35,796 bases of DNA from assembly GCA_023254245.1 (NCBI GenBank), contig JALQYE010000021.1:1-35796 (forward strand), given 5' to 3'. Under the pieces are notes generated by a model. That model was not told where the DNA came from. It ran no database searches and worked only from the letters and a program-made list of their open reading frames with translations. The stretch is from Emticicia sp. (GTDB lineage Bacteria; Bacteroidota; Bacteroidia; Cytophagales; Spirosomataceae). Every line of letters begins with the position of its first letter. Within the stretch, counting starts at the first letter, position 1. Position numbers and translations under genes: made by a program. Of the stretch, positions 9,943 to 17,896 are shown in pieces.

Positions 9943-10056
9943 TTTTGTTTATTTTATGATTGATAACCGTTGAGAGAGGGGCTAACCTCCTACTGGTTTA
10001 GGTAATATTTTAATGGATAATTGAGAATGGATTATTCTCAGATAAAACTACATTTT

Positions 10057-10722
10057 CTATTTCAAATACTTCTTCATGTTTTCAACATCTTGTCCGATTT
10101 GGCCAATTAAATCGCTGTAAGTAGCATGAAAATCGCTGAGAGTTGTTTCTATTTTTACGACTGCTTCCGATATTTCTGCTTTCATTTTGCCCATGTCTTC
10201 TTGGTGGGCTGCTATTTCTTGCGTGAGTCTGGCAATTTGCTCGCCTTTGGCTTTAATTGTTGCATCAAGGTCTGTAATAGCTTTTTCTTTACTTCCAATT
10301 TGCTTTTGACGTTGTGCATTGACCGATTCTTGAAATTTTGAGTCTTCGGTCTTTAATACATTCAGATAAAACTGTGCCGAATCATTGAGCTGCTGGCTCG
10401 AAACACCCATTGCTTGTGCCGCAGCATAAGCCGAACTATATCGAGTTGCTTCATCCATTGGCATTTTAGCAAGGGTTTGCAAAGATTTTTTGTATTCCAA
10501 ATAATCAAACCCAGGCTGATTATTCGTTTCCATTGCTTCAAACAAAATGTCGTAAAACTTATCTGAGACTTTGCCCGTTGGCATTACTACCTCAGTTTTT
10601 GTTGTCGCCGTAGCGGGCTTGGTAGTTGCATCAGTTTTTGCAGAAGTAGCTTCGGCAGCTTGTCCATCGGTTGGAGTCTGAACAATAAAAATACCTTTTA
10701 ATTTTGATAAAAAATCGCTCAT
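10057..10722 (-). CDS. Hypothetical coiled-coil protein, candidate partner of the PspA-like protein
   Basis: 221 aa, no signal peptide; conserved-looking SDKFYDILFEAMETNNQPGFDYLEYKKSLQTLAKMPMDE plus C-terminal coiled coil; same strand and directly upstream of 8925..9908. Confidence 0.7.
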   Translation of the reverse strand: MSDFLSKLKGIFIVQTPTDGQAAEATSAKTDATTKPATATTKTEVVMPTGKVSDKFYDILFEAMETNNQPGFDYLEYKKSLQTLAKMPMDEATRYSSAYAAAQAMGVSSQQLNDSAQFYLNVLKTEDSKFQESVNAQRQKQIGSKEKAITDLDATIKAKGEQIARLTQEIAAHQEDMGKMKAEISEAVVKIETTLSDFHATYSDLIGQIGQDVENMKKYLK

Positions 10723-10727
10723 TGTTT

Positions 10728-10832
10728 TTAGGTTTTAGGACGTAGATTTTAGGTATTAACTTTTTGTGTTCACATTAGTTATATATAACTTTTGGCATGT
10801 AGTAAGGAAAAAAGGTTTGTCCTAAAACCTAA
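10728..10832. repeat. 14-bp perfect inverted repeat with 77-bp spacer
   Basis: TTAGGTTTTAGGAC (10728-10741) and GTCCTAAAACCTAA (10819-10832). Confidence 0.65.
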
Positions 10833-11006
10833 TTCCTACATCCTATATACCTCAAATGCGATACAAACTTTTGGGTATTTCAAGGATTCTGCAAATTATT
10901 TCATACAACCCAAGCAAAAGGTGTGTCGAATGGCTAAATTTAGTGATGATATTTTGAATATAAATTATTCTCACAAAATATTTATATGAAATCAGCTCGA
11001 AAGTCT

Positions 11007-11014
11007 TAAATTTG
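11007..11014 (+). promoter_or_regulatory. -7 box (TAAATTTG) for the PSCyt/PSD1 gene
   Basis: TAnnTTTG match 27 bp before the ATG, embedded in the dyad GTCTTAaatttgTAAGAC (11003-11020). Confidence 0.5.
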
Positions 11015-11040
11015 TAAGACCCATACTTGTATAGACATCT

Positions 11041-13788
11041 ATGAAACGCTCAAAACTATTTCTTCTAAGTGCTTCTGTTGCGGCTGTTATTGGCTCAATG
11101 GCGTTTAGCTTCAATCCATTCAAAAAAGAGGTTGATTTCAATACTGACGTAAAGCCGATTTTGAACAAACACTGCGTGGCTTGTCATGGCGGGGTAAAAA
11201 AAGCAGCAAACTTAAGTTTTTTGTTTTCGCACGAAGCTATCAATACTAAAGGGAAATCGGGAAAAATTGCGATTGTGGCGGGCAATGCCGAACATTCGGA
11301 ATTTTATAAACGACTCATCACGAATGATTTAGACGAGCGAATGCCAAAAAACGAAGAACCACTCAAAAAAGAAGAAATAGAAATACTGAAACGCTGGATT
11401 GATGGTGGTGCAAAATGGGGCGAACATTGGGCGTATCAGAAACCCGAAAAACCAAATGTACCATCAATTGGTGGATTCTTTGCTCGAATCGGGCTCTTTA
11501 AAGACGATGAAACTCGCTTTGCAAAAAACGAAATCGACCATTTTGTGTTGGAAAAACTCAAAAAAGAAGGACTTTCGCATGCTCCCGAAGCCGAAAAAGG
11601 CACATTGCTACGGAGAGTTTATTTAGATTTAACTGGCCTACCTCCTACCGAACAGCAATTACAAGATTTTTTGAAAGATGAATCGGACGATGCCTACGAA
11701 AAGGTAGTGAATAAACTTCTGGCTTCGCCTGCGTATGGTGAGCGTTGGGCAGCTATGTGGCTCGATTTGGCTCGCTACGCCGACACCAAAGGCTATGAGC
11801 GTGATGTTTACCGAAATATTTGGCGGTATAGAGATTATGTAATCAAGGCTTTTAACGAGGATAAGCCTTTCGACCAATTTACGATTGAACAACTGGCGGG
11901 CGATTTATTGCCCAACCCAACTGATAATCAACTCGTTGCAACGGCTTTTCATAGAAATACCATGACTAACGATGAAGGTGGAACAGTTGACGAAGAGTTT
12001 AGAGTAGCCGCTCAAATTGACCGTGTAAATACTACTTTTGATGTTTGGCAAGGAACAACAATGGCCTGTGTGCAGTGCCACACGCACCCGTATGACCCTT
12101 TCGTGCATGACGAATATTATAAAACAATGGCGTTTTTTAATAATACTCGTGATGAAGACGTGGTGAGCGAAACCCCCTATTTGAGATTCTATAAAAAAGA
12201 AGACTCAACCAAAATTCAAGAAATAAAAAAGTGGATTTTAAGTAAAAGTTCACCCCAAAAAGCCCAAGAATTTGAGCATTTTGCCCGAGTTTTAGAACCG
12301 AAATTCAATTCACACGACATTGAGCAATTATCGCCTGTCACTTCTTCCCTGCTCGATGCCAAATATTTGGGACTTCAACATACAGGTTACGGCAGGTTAC
12401 GGAACGTTACGCTAACTGGTAAAAACAGAATGTTGATGACCTTCAATACGGGCAACGAAAAAGGCACACTACTCGTAAGAGATAATGCCTTAGATGGTAA
12501 AATTTTGGTAAATATTCCGATATTCAAGACCCGTGACACGGTGATGTTTTATAATTTGCCGAAGTTAGAAGGCAAACATGATTTGTATTTTGTATTTACC
12601 AATCCCAAAACTCCGAAAGAATGGTTACAAATCAAATGGGTAGCATTTCAGAATACTTTTGCAGAAACACCTGATTATCAACTCGTTGAAGCAAAATACA
12701 AAGAAGTTTTAAATGCAAAAGCTGATTACAGTCCGATTTTAGTAGAGGGTACAGGAGATTTGGCACGAAAACAACATATTTTCGAGCGAGGAAATTGGCT
12801 CGTAAAAGGCAAAGAGGTTAAACCTGACGTTCCGAAATATTTATCACAAATGCCAAAGGAATATCCTCGTAATAGATTAGGTTTTGCTAAATGGTTGGTA
12901 GATGGCCAAAATCCACTTACTTCGAGAGTGATTGTGAATCGTTTTTGGGAGCAGATTTTCGGCACTGGAATCGTAGAAACTGTTGAAGATTTTGGGACAC
13001 AAGGTTTTACTCCATCGCATCCCGAAATGCTTGATTATCTGGCCGTTACTTTTCAAGATGATATGCAATGGAGCGTCAAGAAACTACTTAAAATGATGGT
13101 AATGTCAGGCACCTATCGTCAATCTTCGGTAGTCAATCAAACTTTAGTTGAGAAAGACCCCACGAATAAATTCTTAGCTCGTGGCCCACGCATCAGGCTC
13201 ACGGCCGAGCAAGTTCGTGACCAAGCGTTGCTCGTGAGTGGGCTTTTATCGCAGAAAATGTACGGTAAAAGCGTAATGCCTTATCAGCCCGAAGGAATGT
13301 GGCAGTCGCCGTGGAGTGGAGAATCGTGGAATACATCAAATGGTGAAGATAAACATCGTCGTGCGATTTATACATTTTGGAAACGCACTTCACCTTATCC
13401 TTCGATGATGTCGTTTGATGCACCGAGCCGAGAATTTTGTCAGTCGAGACGCTTACGCACCAATACCCCTTTGCAAGCACTCGTAACCCTCAACGACCCT
13501 GCGTATGTAGAGGCAGCTCAAGAGTTGGCAAAAAGTATGTTAAAGAAAGGCAAAACGCCCGAACAACAGATTCAGGCAGGTTTCAATAAAATTATGATGC
13601 GAGATATTGATGAAAGAGAATTACGAATTCTTACGAAACTTTATCATCAAACCGAACAACAATACAAGAAAAACCCTGTGGAAGCCTATAAGTTTTTTGG
13701 TCGCTCAGATACTTCTCCTTCTTTGGCAGCTATGGCCGTTACAGCTAACGCAATGATGAATTTAGATGAAGTGGTGACGAAGGAATAA
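11041..13788 (+). CDS. Planctomycete-type cytochrome c / DUF1549 / DUF1553 (PSD1) domain protein
   Basis: 915 aa; CVACHGG and CVQCHTHPYDPF heme motifs; SPAYGERWAAMWLDLARYADTKGYE; NPLTSRVIVNRFWEQIFGTGIVETVEDFGTQG. Confidence 0.95.
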   Translation: MKRSKLFLLSASVAAVIGSMAFSFNPFKKEVDFNTDVKPILNKHCVACHGGVKKAANLSFLFSHEAINTKGKSGKIAIVAGNAEHSEFYKRLITNDLDERMPKNEEPLKKEEIEILKRWIDGGAKWGEHWAYQKPEKPNVPSIGGFFARIGLFKDDETRFAKNEIDHFVLEKLKKEGLSHAPEAEKGTLLRRVYLDLTGLPPTEQQLQDFLKDESDDAYEKVVNKLLASPAYGERWAAMWLDLARYADTKGYERDVYRNIWRYRDYVIKAFNEDKPFDQFTIEQLAGDLLPNPTDNQLVATAFHRNTMTNDEGGTVDEEFRVAAQIDRVNTTFDVWQGTTMACVQCHTHPYDPFVHDEYYKTMAFFNNTRDEDVVSETPYLRFYKKEDSTKIQEIKKWILSKSSPQKAQEFEHFARVLEPKFNSHDIEQLSPVTSSLLDAKYLGLQHTGYGRLRNVTLTGKNRMLMTFNTGNEKGTLLVRDNALDGKILVNIPIFKTRDTVMFYNLPKLEGKHDLYFVFTNPKTPKEWLQIKWVAFQNTFAETPDYQLVEAKYKEVLNAKADYSPILVEGTGDLARKQHIFERGNWLVKGKEVKPDVPKYLSQMPKEYPRNRLGFAKWLVDGQNPLTSRVIVNRFWEQIFGTGIVETVEDFGTQGFTPSHPEMLDYLAVTFQDDMQWSVKKLLKMMVMSGTYRQSSVVNQTLVEKDPTNKFLARGPRIRLTAEQVRDQALLVSGLLSQKMYGKSVMPYQPEGMWQSPWSGESWNTSNGEDKHRRAIYTFWKRTSPYPSMMSFDAPSREFCQSRRLRTNTPLQALVTLNDPAYVEAAQELAKSMLKKGKTPEQQIQAGFNKIMMRDIDERELRILTKLYHQTEQQYKKNPVEAYKFFGRSDTSPSLAAMAVTANAMMNLDEVVTKE

Positions 13789-13799
13789 AAATATAATTT

Positions 13800-14117
13800 A
13801 TGAACTTACTTTTTGTATGCAGCAGAAATCAGTGGCGAAGCCCAACGGCTGAGGAAATATTCAAAAATAATCAAGAACATCAAGCAAAATCGGCTGGAAC
13901 TGAGCCTTCGGCACGCATAAAAATTACCGAAAAGCTTATCAACTGGGCAGATATTATCTTTGTAATGGAAAAGAAACATAAAGAACGACTTAAACAAAGA
14001 TTTGCTACGGTGGTCGATGAAAAAGAGGTAATTGTCTTAGATATTCCTGATGAGTATCAATTTATGGATGAAGAATTAGTAGATTTAATCAAACTTTCGG
14101 TTTCACCCTATTTATAA
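13800..14117 (+). CDS. Low-molecular-weight protein tyrosine phosphatase-like protein
   Basis: 105 aa; LLFVCSRNQWRSPTAEEIF contains CX5R(S); SAGTEPSA follows. Confidence 0.85.
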   Translation: MNLLFVCSRNQWRSPTAEEIFKNNQEHQAKSAGTEPSARIKITEKLINWADIIFVMEKKHKERLKQRFATVVDEKEVIVLDIPDEYQFMDEELVDLIKLSVSPYL

Positions 14118-14162
14118 AATCATTAAATTTAAATTCAATCTATCAAAACCTACGATAAACTT

Positions 14163-15065
14163 ATGGAAAGAAGAGAATTTCTTCAAAAAGGTGCATTAGC
14201 ACTGGCAGGTACAGCCGCTTTTTCGAGCGATTTATTAGCTGCAAAAAAAGAAAAACATGTAGTGGGAGTCCAGCTTTATTCTATCAGAGAAGATATGAAA
14301 AAAGACCCGCTCAATAGTCTGAAGAAAATAGCCGAAATGGGTTATACACACGTAGAACACGCTAACTATATCGACCGCAAATTTTATGGATATTCGGCCA
14401 AAGAGTTTCGCAAAGTATTAGATGATTTAGGTCTAAAAATGCCAAGTGGACATACTGTAATGGGTAAAAAACACTGGGATGAAACAACAAAAGACTTTAC
14501 AGACTCTTGGAAACAAACAGTAGAAGATGCAGCCATTTGTGGACAAAAATATGTAATAAGTCCATCGCTTGATATTAGTATGCGTAAAGACTTAGAGCAA
14601 TTAAAGTATTTTATGGATGTTTTCAATAAATCGGGAGAGCTTTGTAAAAAATCAGGTATGAAGTTTGGTTACCACAACCACGATTTTGAGTTTAGTCTAA
14701 AACTCAGTAGTATCAAGGTTTATGATATAATTATGCAGAACACAGACCCAAGTTTGGTTGCACAGCAACTCGACATTGGTAATATGTACGGTGGTGGCGG
14801 ACGTGCTGCCGATTTATTAAAACAGTACCCAGGTAGATTTGAATTAATGCACGTGAAAGACGAAATCAAAAGTGCAACCGAACACATTGGTTGGGAAAGT
14901 GCGATTCTCGGCACGGGTGTAATCGGTGTGAAAGATATTATTGATACAGGTAAAAAATCGGGTGGTACAACTCAATTTATCATCGAACAAGAGTCTTATC
15001 AAGGTAAAGCTCCACTTGATTGCATGAAAGAAGATTTGGCAATCATGAAAAAGTGGGGCTATTGA
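14163..15065 (+). CDS. Sugar phosphate isomerase/epimerase (xylose isomerase-like TIM barrel), Tat-type signal
   Basis: 300 aa; MERREFLQKGALALAGTAAFSSD; VGVQLYSIREDMKKDPLNSLKKIAEMGYTHVEHA; KFGYHNHDFEF; HVKDE. Confidence 0.92.
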   Translation: MERREFLQKGALALAGTAAFSSDLLAAKKEKHVVGVQLYSIREDMKKDPLNSLKKIAEMGYTHVEHANYIDRKFYGYSAKEFRKVLDDLGLKMPSGHTVMGKKHWDETTKDFTDSWKQTVEDAAICGQKYVISPSLDISMRKDLEQLKYFMDVFNKSGELCKKSGMKFGYHNHDFEFSLKLSSIKVYDIIMQNTDPSLVAQQLDIGNMYGGGGRAADLLKQYPGRFELMHVKDEIKSATEHIGWESAILGTGVIGVKDIIDTGKKSGGTTQFIIEQESYQGKAPLDCMKEDLAIMKKWGY

Positions 15066-15110
15066 TATACTTCAGCTCATAACATTCCTTATAAACTTTA
15101 GTTTTTAATG

Positions 15111-15150
15111 TAAAGTACACAAAGCAGCTTCTTTGTGTACTTTATGTTTT
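15111..15150 (+). terminator. Intrinsic terminator hairpin
   Basis: TAAAGTACACAAAG-CAGCTT-CTTTGTGTACTTTA (14-bp stem) followed by TGTTTTT. Confidence 0.75.
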
Positions 15151-15175
15151 TAATTCTTACAACAAACCAAAATTT

Positions 15176-16132
15176 ATGAAATATTTTAGTTTTAGTAATG
15201 GTGATAAAATGCCTGCTTTGGGTTTAGGTACATGGAAATCGGCCAAAGGTGAAGTGTATAAAGCCGTAAGAGAAGCTATTTCCATTGGTTATCGCCACTT
15301 TGACTGTGCCTTCATTTACGGTAATGAAGCCGAAATTGGTCAAGCCATTGCCGATGCTATCAAAAATGGAGAAGTGAGTAGAGAAGAACTTTGGATAACT
15401 TCAAAACTTTGGAATAATCGCCACCGAAAAGAAGATATTCAAGGAGCAATCGAAATTACGCTTCGTGATTTACAGCTTGACTATCTTGACCTTTATCTGA
15501 TTCACTGGCCAATCGTACTCCGTAATGATATTGATTACCCTCAAAGTGGAGAACATTTAGTAAGTCTCAATGACGTTTCTCTGACCGAAACTTGGACAGG
15601 AATGATTGATTTGAAAGCCAAAGGCTTAACCAAACACATTGGAGTTTCTAATTTCAGTATCAAAAAAGTTGAGCAAATAAAAGCAGACACTGGTGTATGC
15701 CCAGAAGTTCTACAACTCGAACTTCACCCATTTCTACAACAAAAAGCCATTCTAAATTTTGCCAACGACAATAATATTATTCTCACAGGTTATTGTCCAC
15801 TTGGTTCGGCCGATAGACCAGCCAGTAGAGTTTCGGTGGGAGAACCAAAGCTATTTGAGAATCAGATGATTCTTGGTATTGCCTCAGAAATTGGTTGCTC
15901 ACCTGCACAAGTAATGCTCGCTTGGGCTGTTTGTAGAGGAACTTCTGTTATTCCGAAATCGGTTAACCCACAACGTTTAGCTGAAAATTTAGCGGCAGCC
16001 GATATCAACCTCTCAGCAACTCAAATGGAAGCCATGAGTGCTTTAGATAAGCATTATAGATATATTAAAGGAGATTTCTGGTGCTTAGCTGGCAGCGATT
16101 ATACGGTAGCGAACCTTTGGGATGAGCAATAA
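15176..16132 (+). CDS. Aldo/keto reductase
   Basis: 318 aa; MPALGLGTWKS, HFDCAFIYGNEAEIGQAI, LDLYLIHWP, IGVSNFS, SVIPKSVNPQRLAENL. Confidence 0.97.
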   Translation: MKYFSFSNGDKMPALGLGTWKSAKGEVYKAVREAISIGYRHFDCAFIYGNEAEIGQAIADAIKNGEVSREELWITSKLWNNRHRKEDIQGAIEITLRDLQLDYLDLYLIHWPIVLRNDIDYPQSGEHLVSLNDVSLTETWTGMIDLKAKGLTKHIGVSNFSIKKVEQIKADTGVCPEVLQLELHPFLQQKAILNFANDNNIILTGYCPLGSADRPASRVSVGEPKLFENQMILGIASEIGCSPAQVMLAWAVCRGTSVIPKSVNPQRLAENLAAADINLSATQMEAMSALDKHYRYIKGDFWCLAGSDYTVANLWDEQ

Positions 16133-16235
16133 TTTGGGGTATTTATCTACAAATTTCACCATTTGTAAAAAAAGAATGTCATAAAAGGCAAATTTTATGC
16201 TCATTTGTGATTCATTTTTCAAGAGAATCACAAAA

Positions 16236-16817
16236 ATGAATCATTATTACGAAAAACTCTTCGATTATGTATCTGAAATTCTGGTAATGCCAGAATCGGA
16301 CAAAAAGCTTTGTAGGCAATTATTTAAGCCTATTTTTGTGCCCAAAGATACCATCATTGAAAGAGCCGAAACGGTTCATCAGAATCATACATTTATTGTT
16401 TCGGGTTTCATGCGAAACTTTTATATTGATAACGATGGCAACGAAATAACCAATGATTTGAACGACGGCCCGAGGTTTTTTACTTCATATTTTCATTTTT
16501 TGAATCGTACGGTTTCAAACGAAACCGTACATACCATTACCGATTGTGAATTACTACAAATCAGTCGAGATGACGTCGATATTGCAGCTACTCAAGGCAT
16601 TACGCAGAAAGATTATACCGTTCAGATTTTGAATAAACGCTTGGAAATCAACAAACAACGGGCTTTTGATATGGCCAACCTAACAGCCGAAGAACGTTAT
16701 AATAAATTTGTGAAAGAAAACCCCAATATCATTCGTCATGTACCTTTGGGTTATATTGCTTCATTTTTGGGCATTACCCAACGACATTTGAGTAGATTAC
16801 GAAAAGAACATAGGTAA
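16236..16817 (+). CDS. Crp/Fnr-family transcriptional regulator (first of a tandem pair; ORF track starts at 16197, start at 16236 preferred)
   Basis: MNHYYEKLFDYVSEIL start; cyclic-nucleotide-binding-like N-terminus, C-terminal HTH HVPLGYIASFLGITQRHLSRLRKEHR. Confidence 0.85.
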   Translation: MNHYYEKLFDYVSEILVMPESDKKLCRQLFKPIFVPKDTIIERAETVHQNHTFIVSGFMRNFYIDNDGNEITNDLNDGPRFFTSYFHFLNRTVSNETVHTITDCELLQISRDDVDIAATQGITQKDYTVQILNKRLEINKQRAFDMANLTAEERYNKFVKENPNIIRHVPLGYIASFLGITQRHLSRLRKEHR

Positions 16818-16826
16818 AACACAAAA

Positions 16827-17390
16827 ATGACAACTGTAATTTTAAAAAAAATTGGTTATTTCTCAGATAAAGACATTGAACTTTTTGAAAAAAGCCTGTC
16901 CAAGAGAATAATTCAGAAAGGTGAAATTCTCCTCAAACAAGGTCAAATTTGTCAAACAGTATATTTTATTTCAAAAGGGGCATTTTTAGAATACAATTTC
17001 AAAGACGAAATCGAACAAAATATCATTGATTTATACCTCGAAAATCAATGGCTTTTGAATAAACAAAGTTTTGTGCGTCAAGAGCCTTCTGATACCATCA
17101 TCGAAGCATTTTGCGAAAGTACCGTTTGGGGCTTAGACATTCACACTATTCATCACTTGATTGCACATTCACCAGCCTTTCTGCAACTGGGAAGTATTTT
17201 AGAGCCAGCACATTCACGAGTTAAATTTTTCGATAACTCACTTACGCCATTACAAAAATATCAATACCTCCTCGATAATCGTAGAGAGATTATACAGGTT
17301 TTTCCCTTAAAAATTATTGCTTCTTATCTAAAAATAACACCCGAAACCCTCAGTAGAGTAAGAGAAAAACTATCAAAAAGACTTTCTTGA
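16827..17390 (+). CDS. Crp/Fnr-family transcriptional regulator (second of the pair)
   Basis: 187 aa; KGEILLKQGQICQTVYFISKGAFLEY; HTH PLKIIASYLKITPETLSRVREK. Confidence 0.88.
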   Translation: MTTVILKKIGYFSDKDIELFEKSLSKRIIQKGEILLKQGQICQTVYFISKGAFLEYNFKDEIEQNIIDLYLENQWLLNKQSFVRQEPSDTIIEAFCESTVWGLDIHTIHHLIAHSPAFLQLGSILEPAHSRVKFFDNSLTPLQKYQYLLDNRREIIQVFPLKIIASYLKITPETLSRVREKLSKRLS

Positions 17391-17402
17391 TTAGAATCAA
17401 GT
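17387..17402. promoter_or_regulatory. FNR-like operator CTTGATTAGAATCAAG
   Basis: Contains TTGAT-N4-ATCAA; 22 nt upstream of TACTTTTA. Confidence 0.75.
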
Positions 17403-17424
17403 AATTATCTGAGTTTGAAACTGT

Positions 17425-17432
17425 ACTTTTAG
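17425..17432 (+). promoter_or_regulatory. Putative -7 box (TACTTTTA) of the VOC gene
   Basis: 7/8 match to TAnnTTTG, 30.5 bp from the upstream dyad centre. Confidence 0.5.
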
Positions 17433-17448
17433 AGATAAAAAAATAACC

Positions 17449-17820
17449 ATGAAACATAACGCTATTTCTATCAGACCGTTTATTGGAGCAAAGAATTTTG
17501 AAATTTCTCGTAGCTTTTACCGAGACTTAGGTTTTCAAGAAGTCATTTTAGGACATAATTTTTCTTACTTCAAAACCGAGGGTATCGGCTTTTATTTACA
17601 AGATGCCTACGTAAAAGATTGGGTTGATAACTCCATGATTTTTTTGGAAGTAGATGATACTGACCGCTACTACGACGAGCTTTTAAAACTAAATTTAACC
17701 CAAAAGTACGATGGTGTAAGACTAACGCCAGTCAAAGTATTACCGTGGGGAAAAGAGTGCTTTCTGCACGACCCATCGGGCATATTATGGCATTTTGGTG
17801 AGTTTTTTAATAAAGAGTAA
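17449..17820 (+). CDS. VOC/glyoxalase-bleomycin resistance superfamily protein
   Basis: 123 aa; SIRPFIGAKNFEISRSFYRDLGFQEV; GKECFLHDPSGILWHFGEF. Confidence 0.9.
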   Translation: MKHNAISIRPFIGAKNFEISRSFYRDLGFQEVILGHNFSYFKTEGIGFYLQDAYVKDWVDNSMIFLEVDDTDRYYDELLKLNLTQKYDGVRLTPVKVLPWGKECFLHDPSGILWHFGEFFNKE

Positions 17821-17826
17821 AGCTTT

Positions 17827-17842
17827 CTTGATTACAATCAAG
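17827..17842. promoter_or_regulatory. FNR-like operator CTTGATTACAATCAAG
   Basis: Second TTGAT-N4-ATCAA dyad; 22 nt upstream of TACTTTTG. Confidence 0.78.
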
Positions 17843-17864
17843 TGTAGGCTTTAAGATGAGCATC

Positions 17865-17872
17865 TACTTTTG
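17865..17872 (+). promoter_or_regulatory. -7 box (TACTTTTG)
   Basis: Exact TAnnTTTG match, 30.5 bp from the dyad centre, upstream of the 17897 gene. Confidence 0.6.
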
Positions 17873-17896
17873 TAGCATCACAAAAATAGATGCTCA

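Noticed and set aside
16148-16167. TACAAAT-N6-ATTTGTA dyad upstream of the first crp/fnr gene
   Set aside because: Possible autoregulatory site, but AT-rich, with no well-placed promoter box and no similar second copy seen.
17857-17896. Invertible promoter (phase-variable DNA inversion) interpretation of the flanking inverted repeats
   Set aside because: The 20-nt spacer is much shorter than known site-specific invertible promoters and no invertase gene is nearby; kept only as a structural observation.
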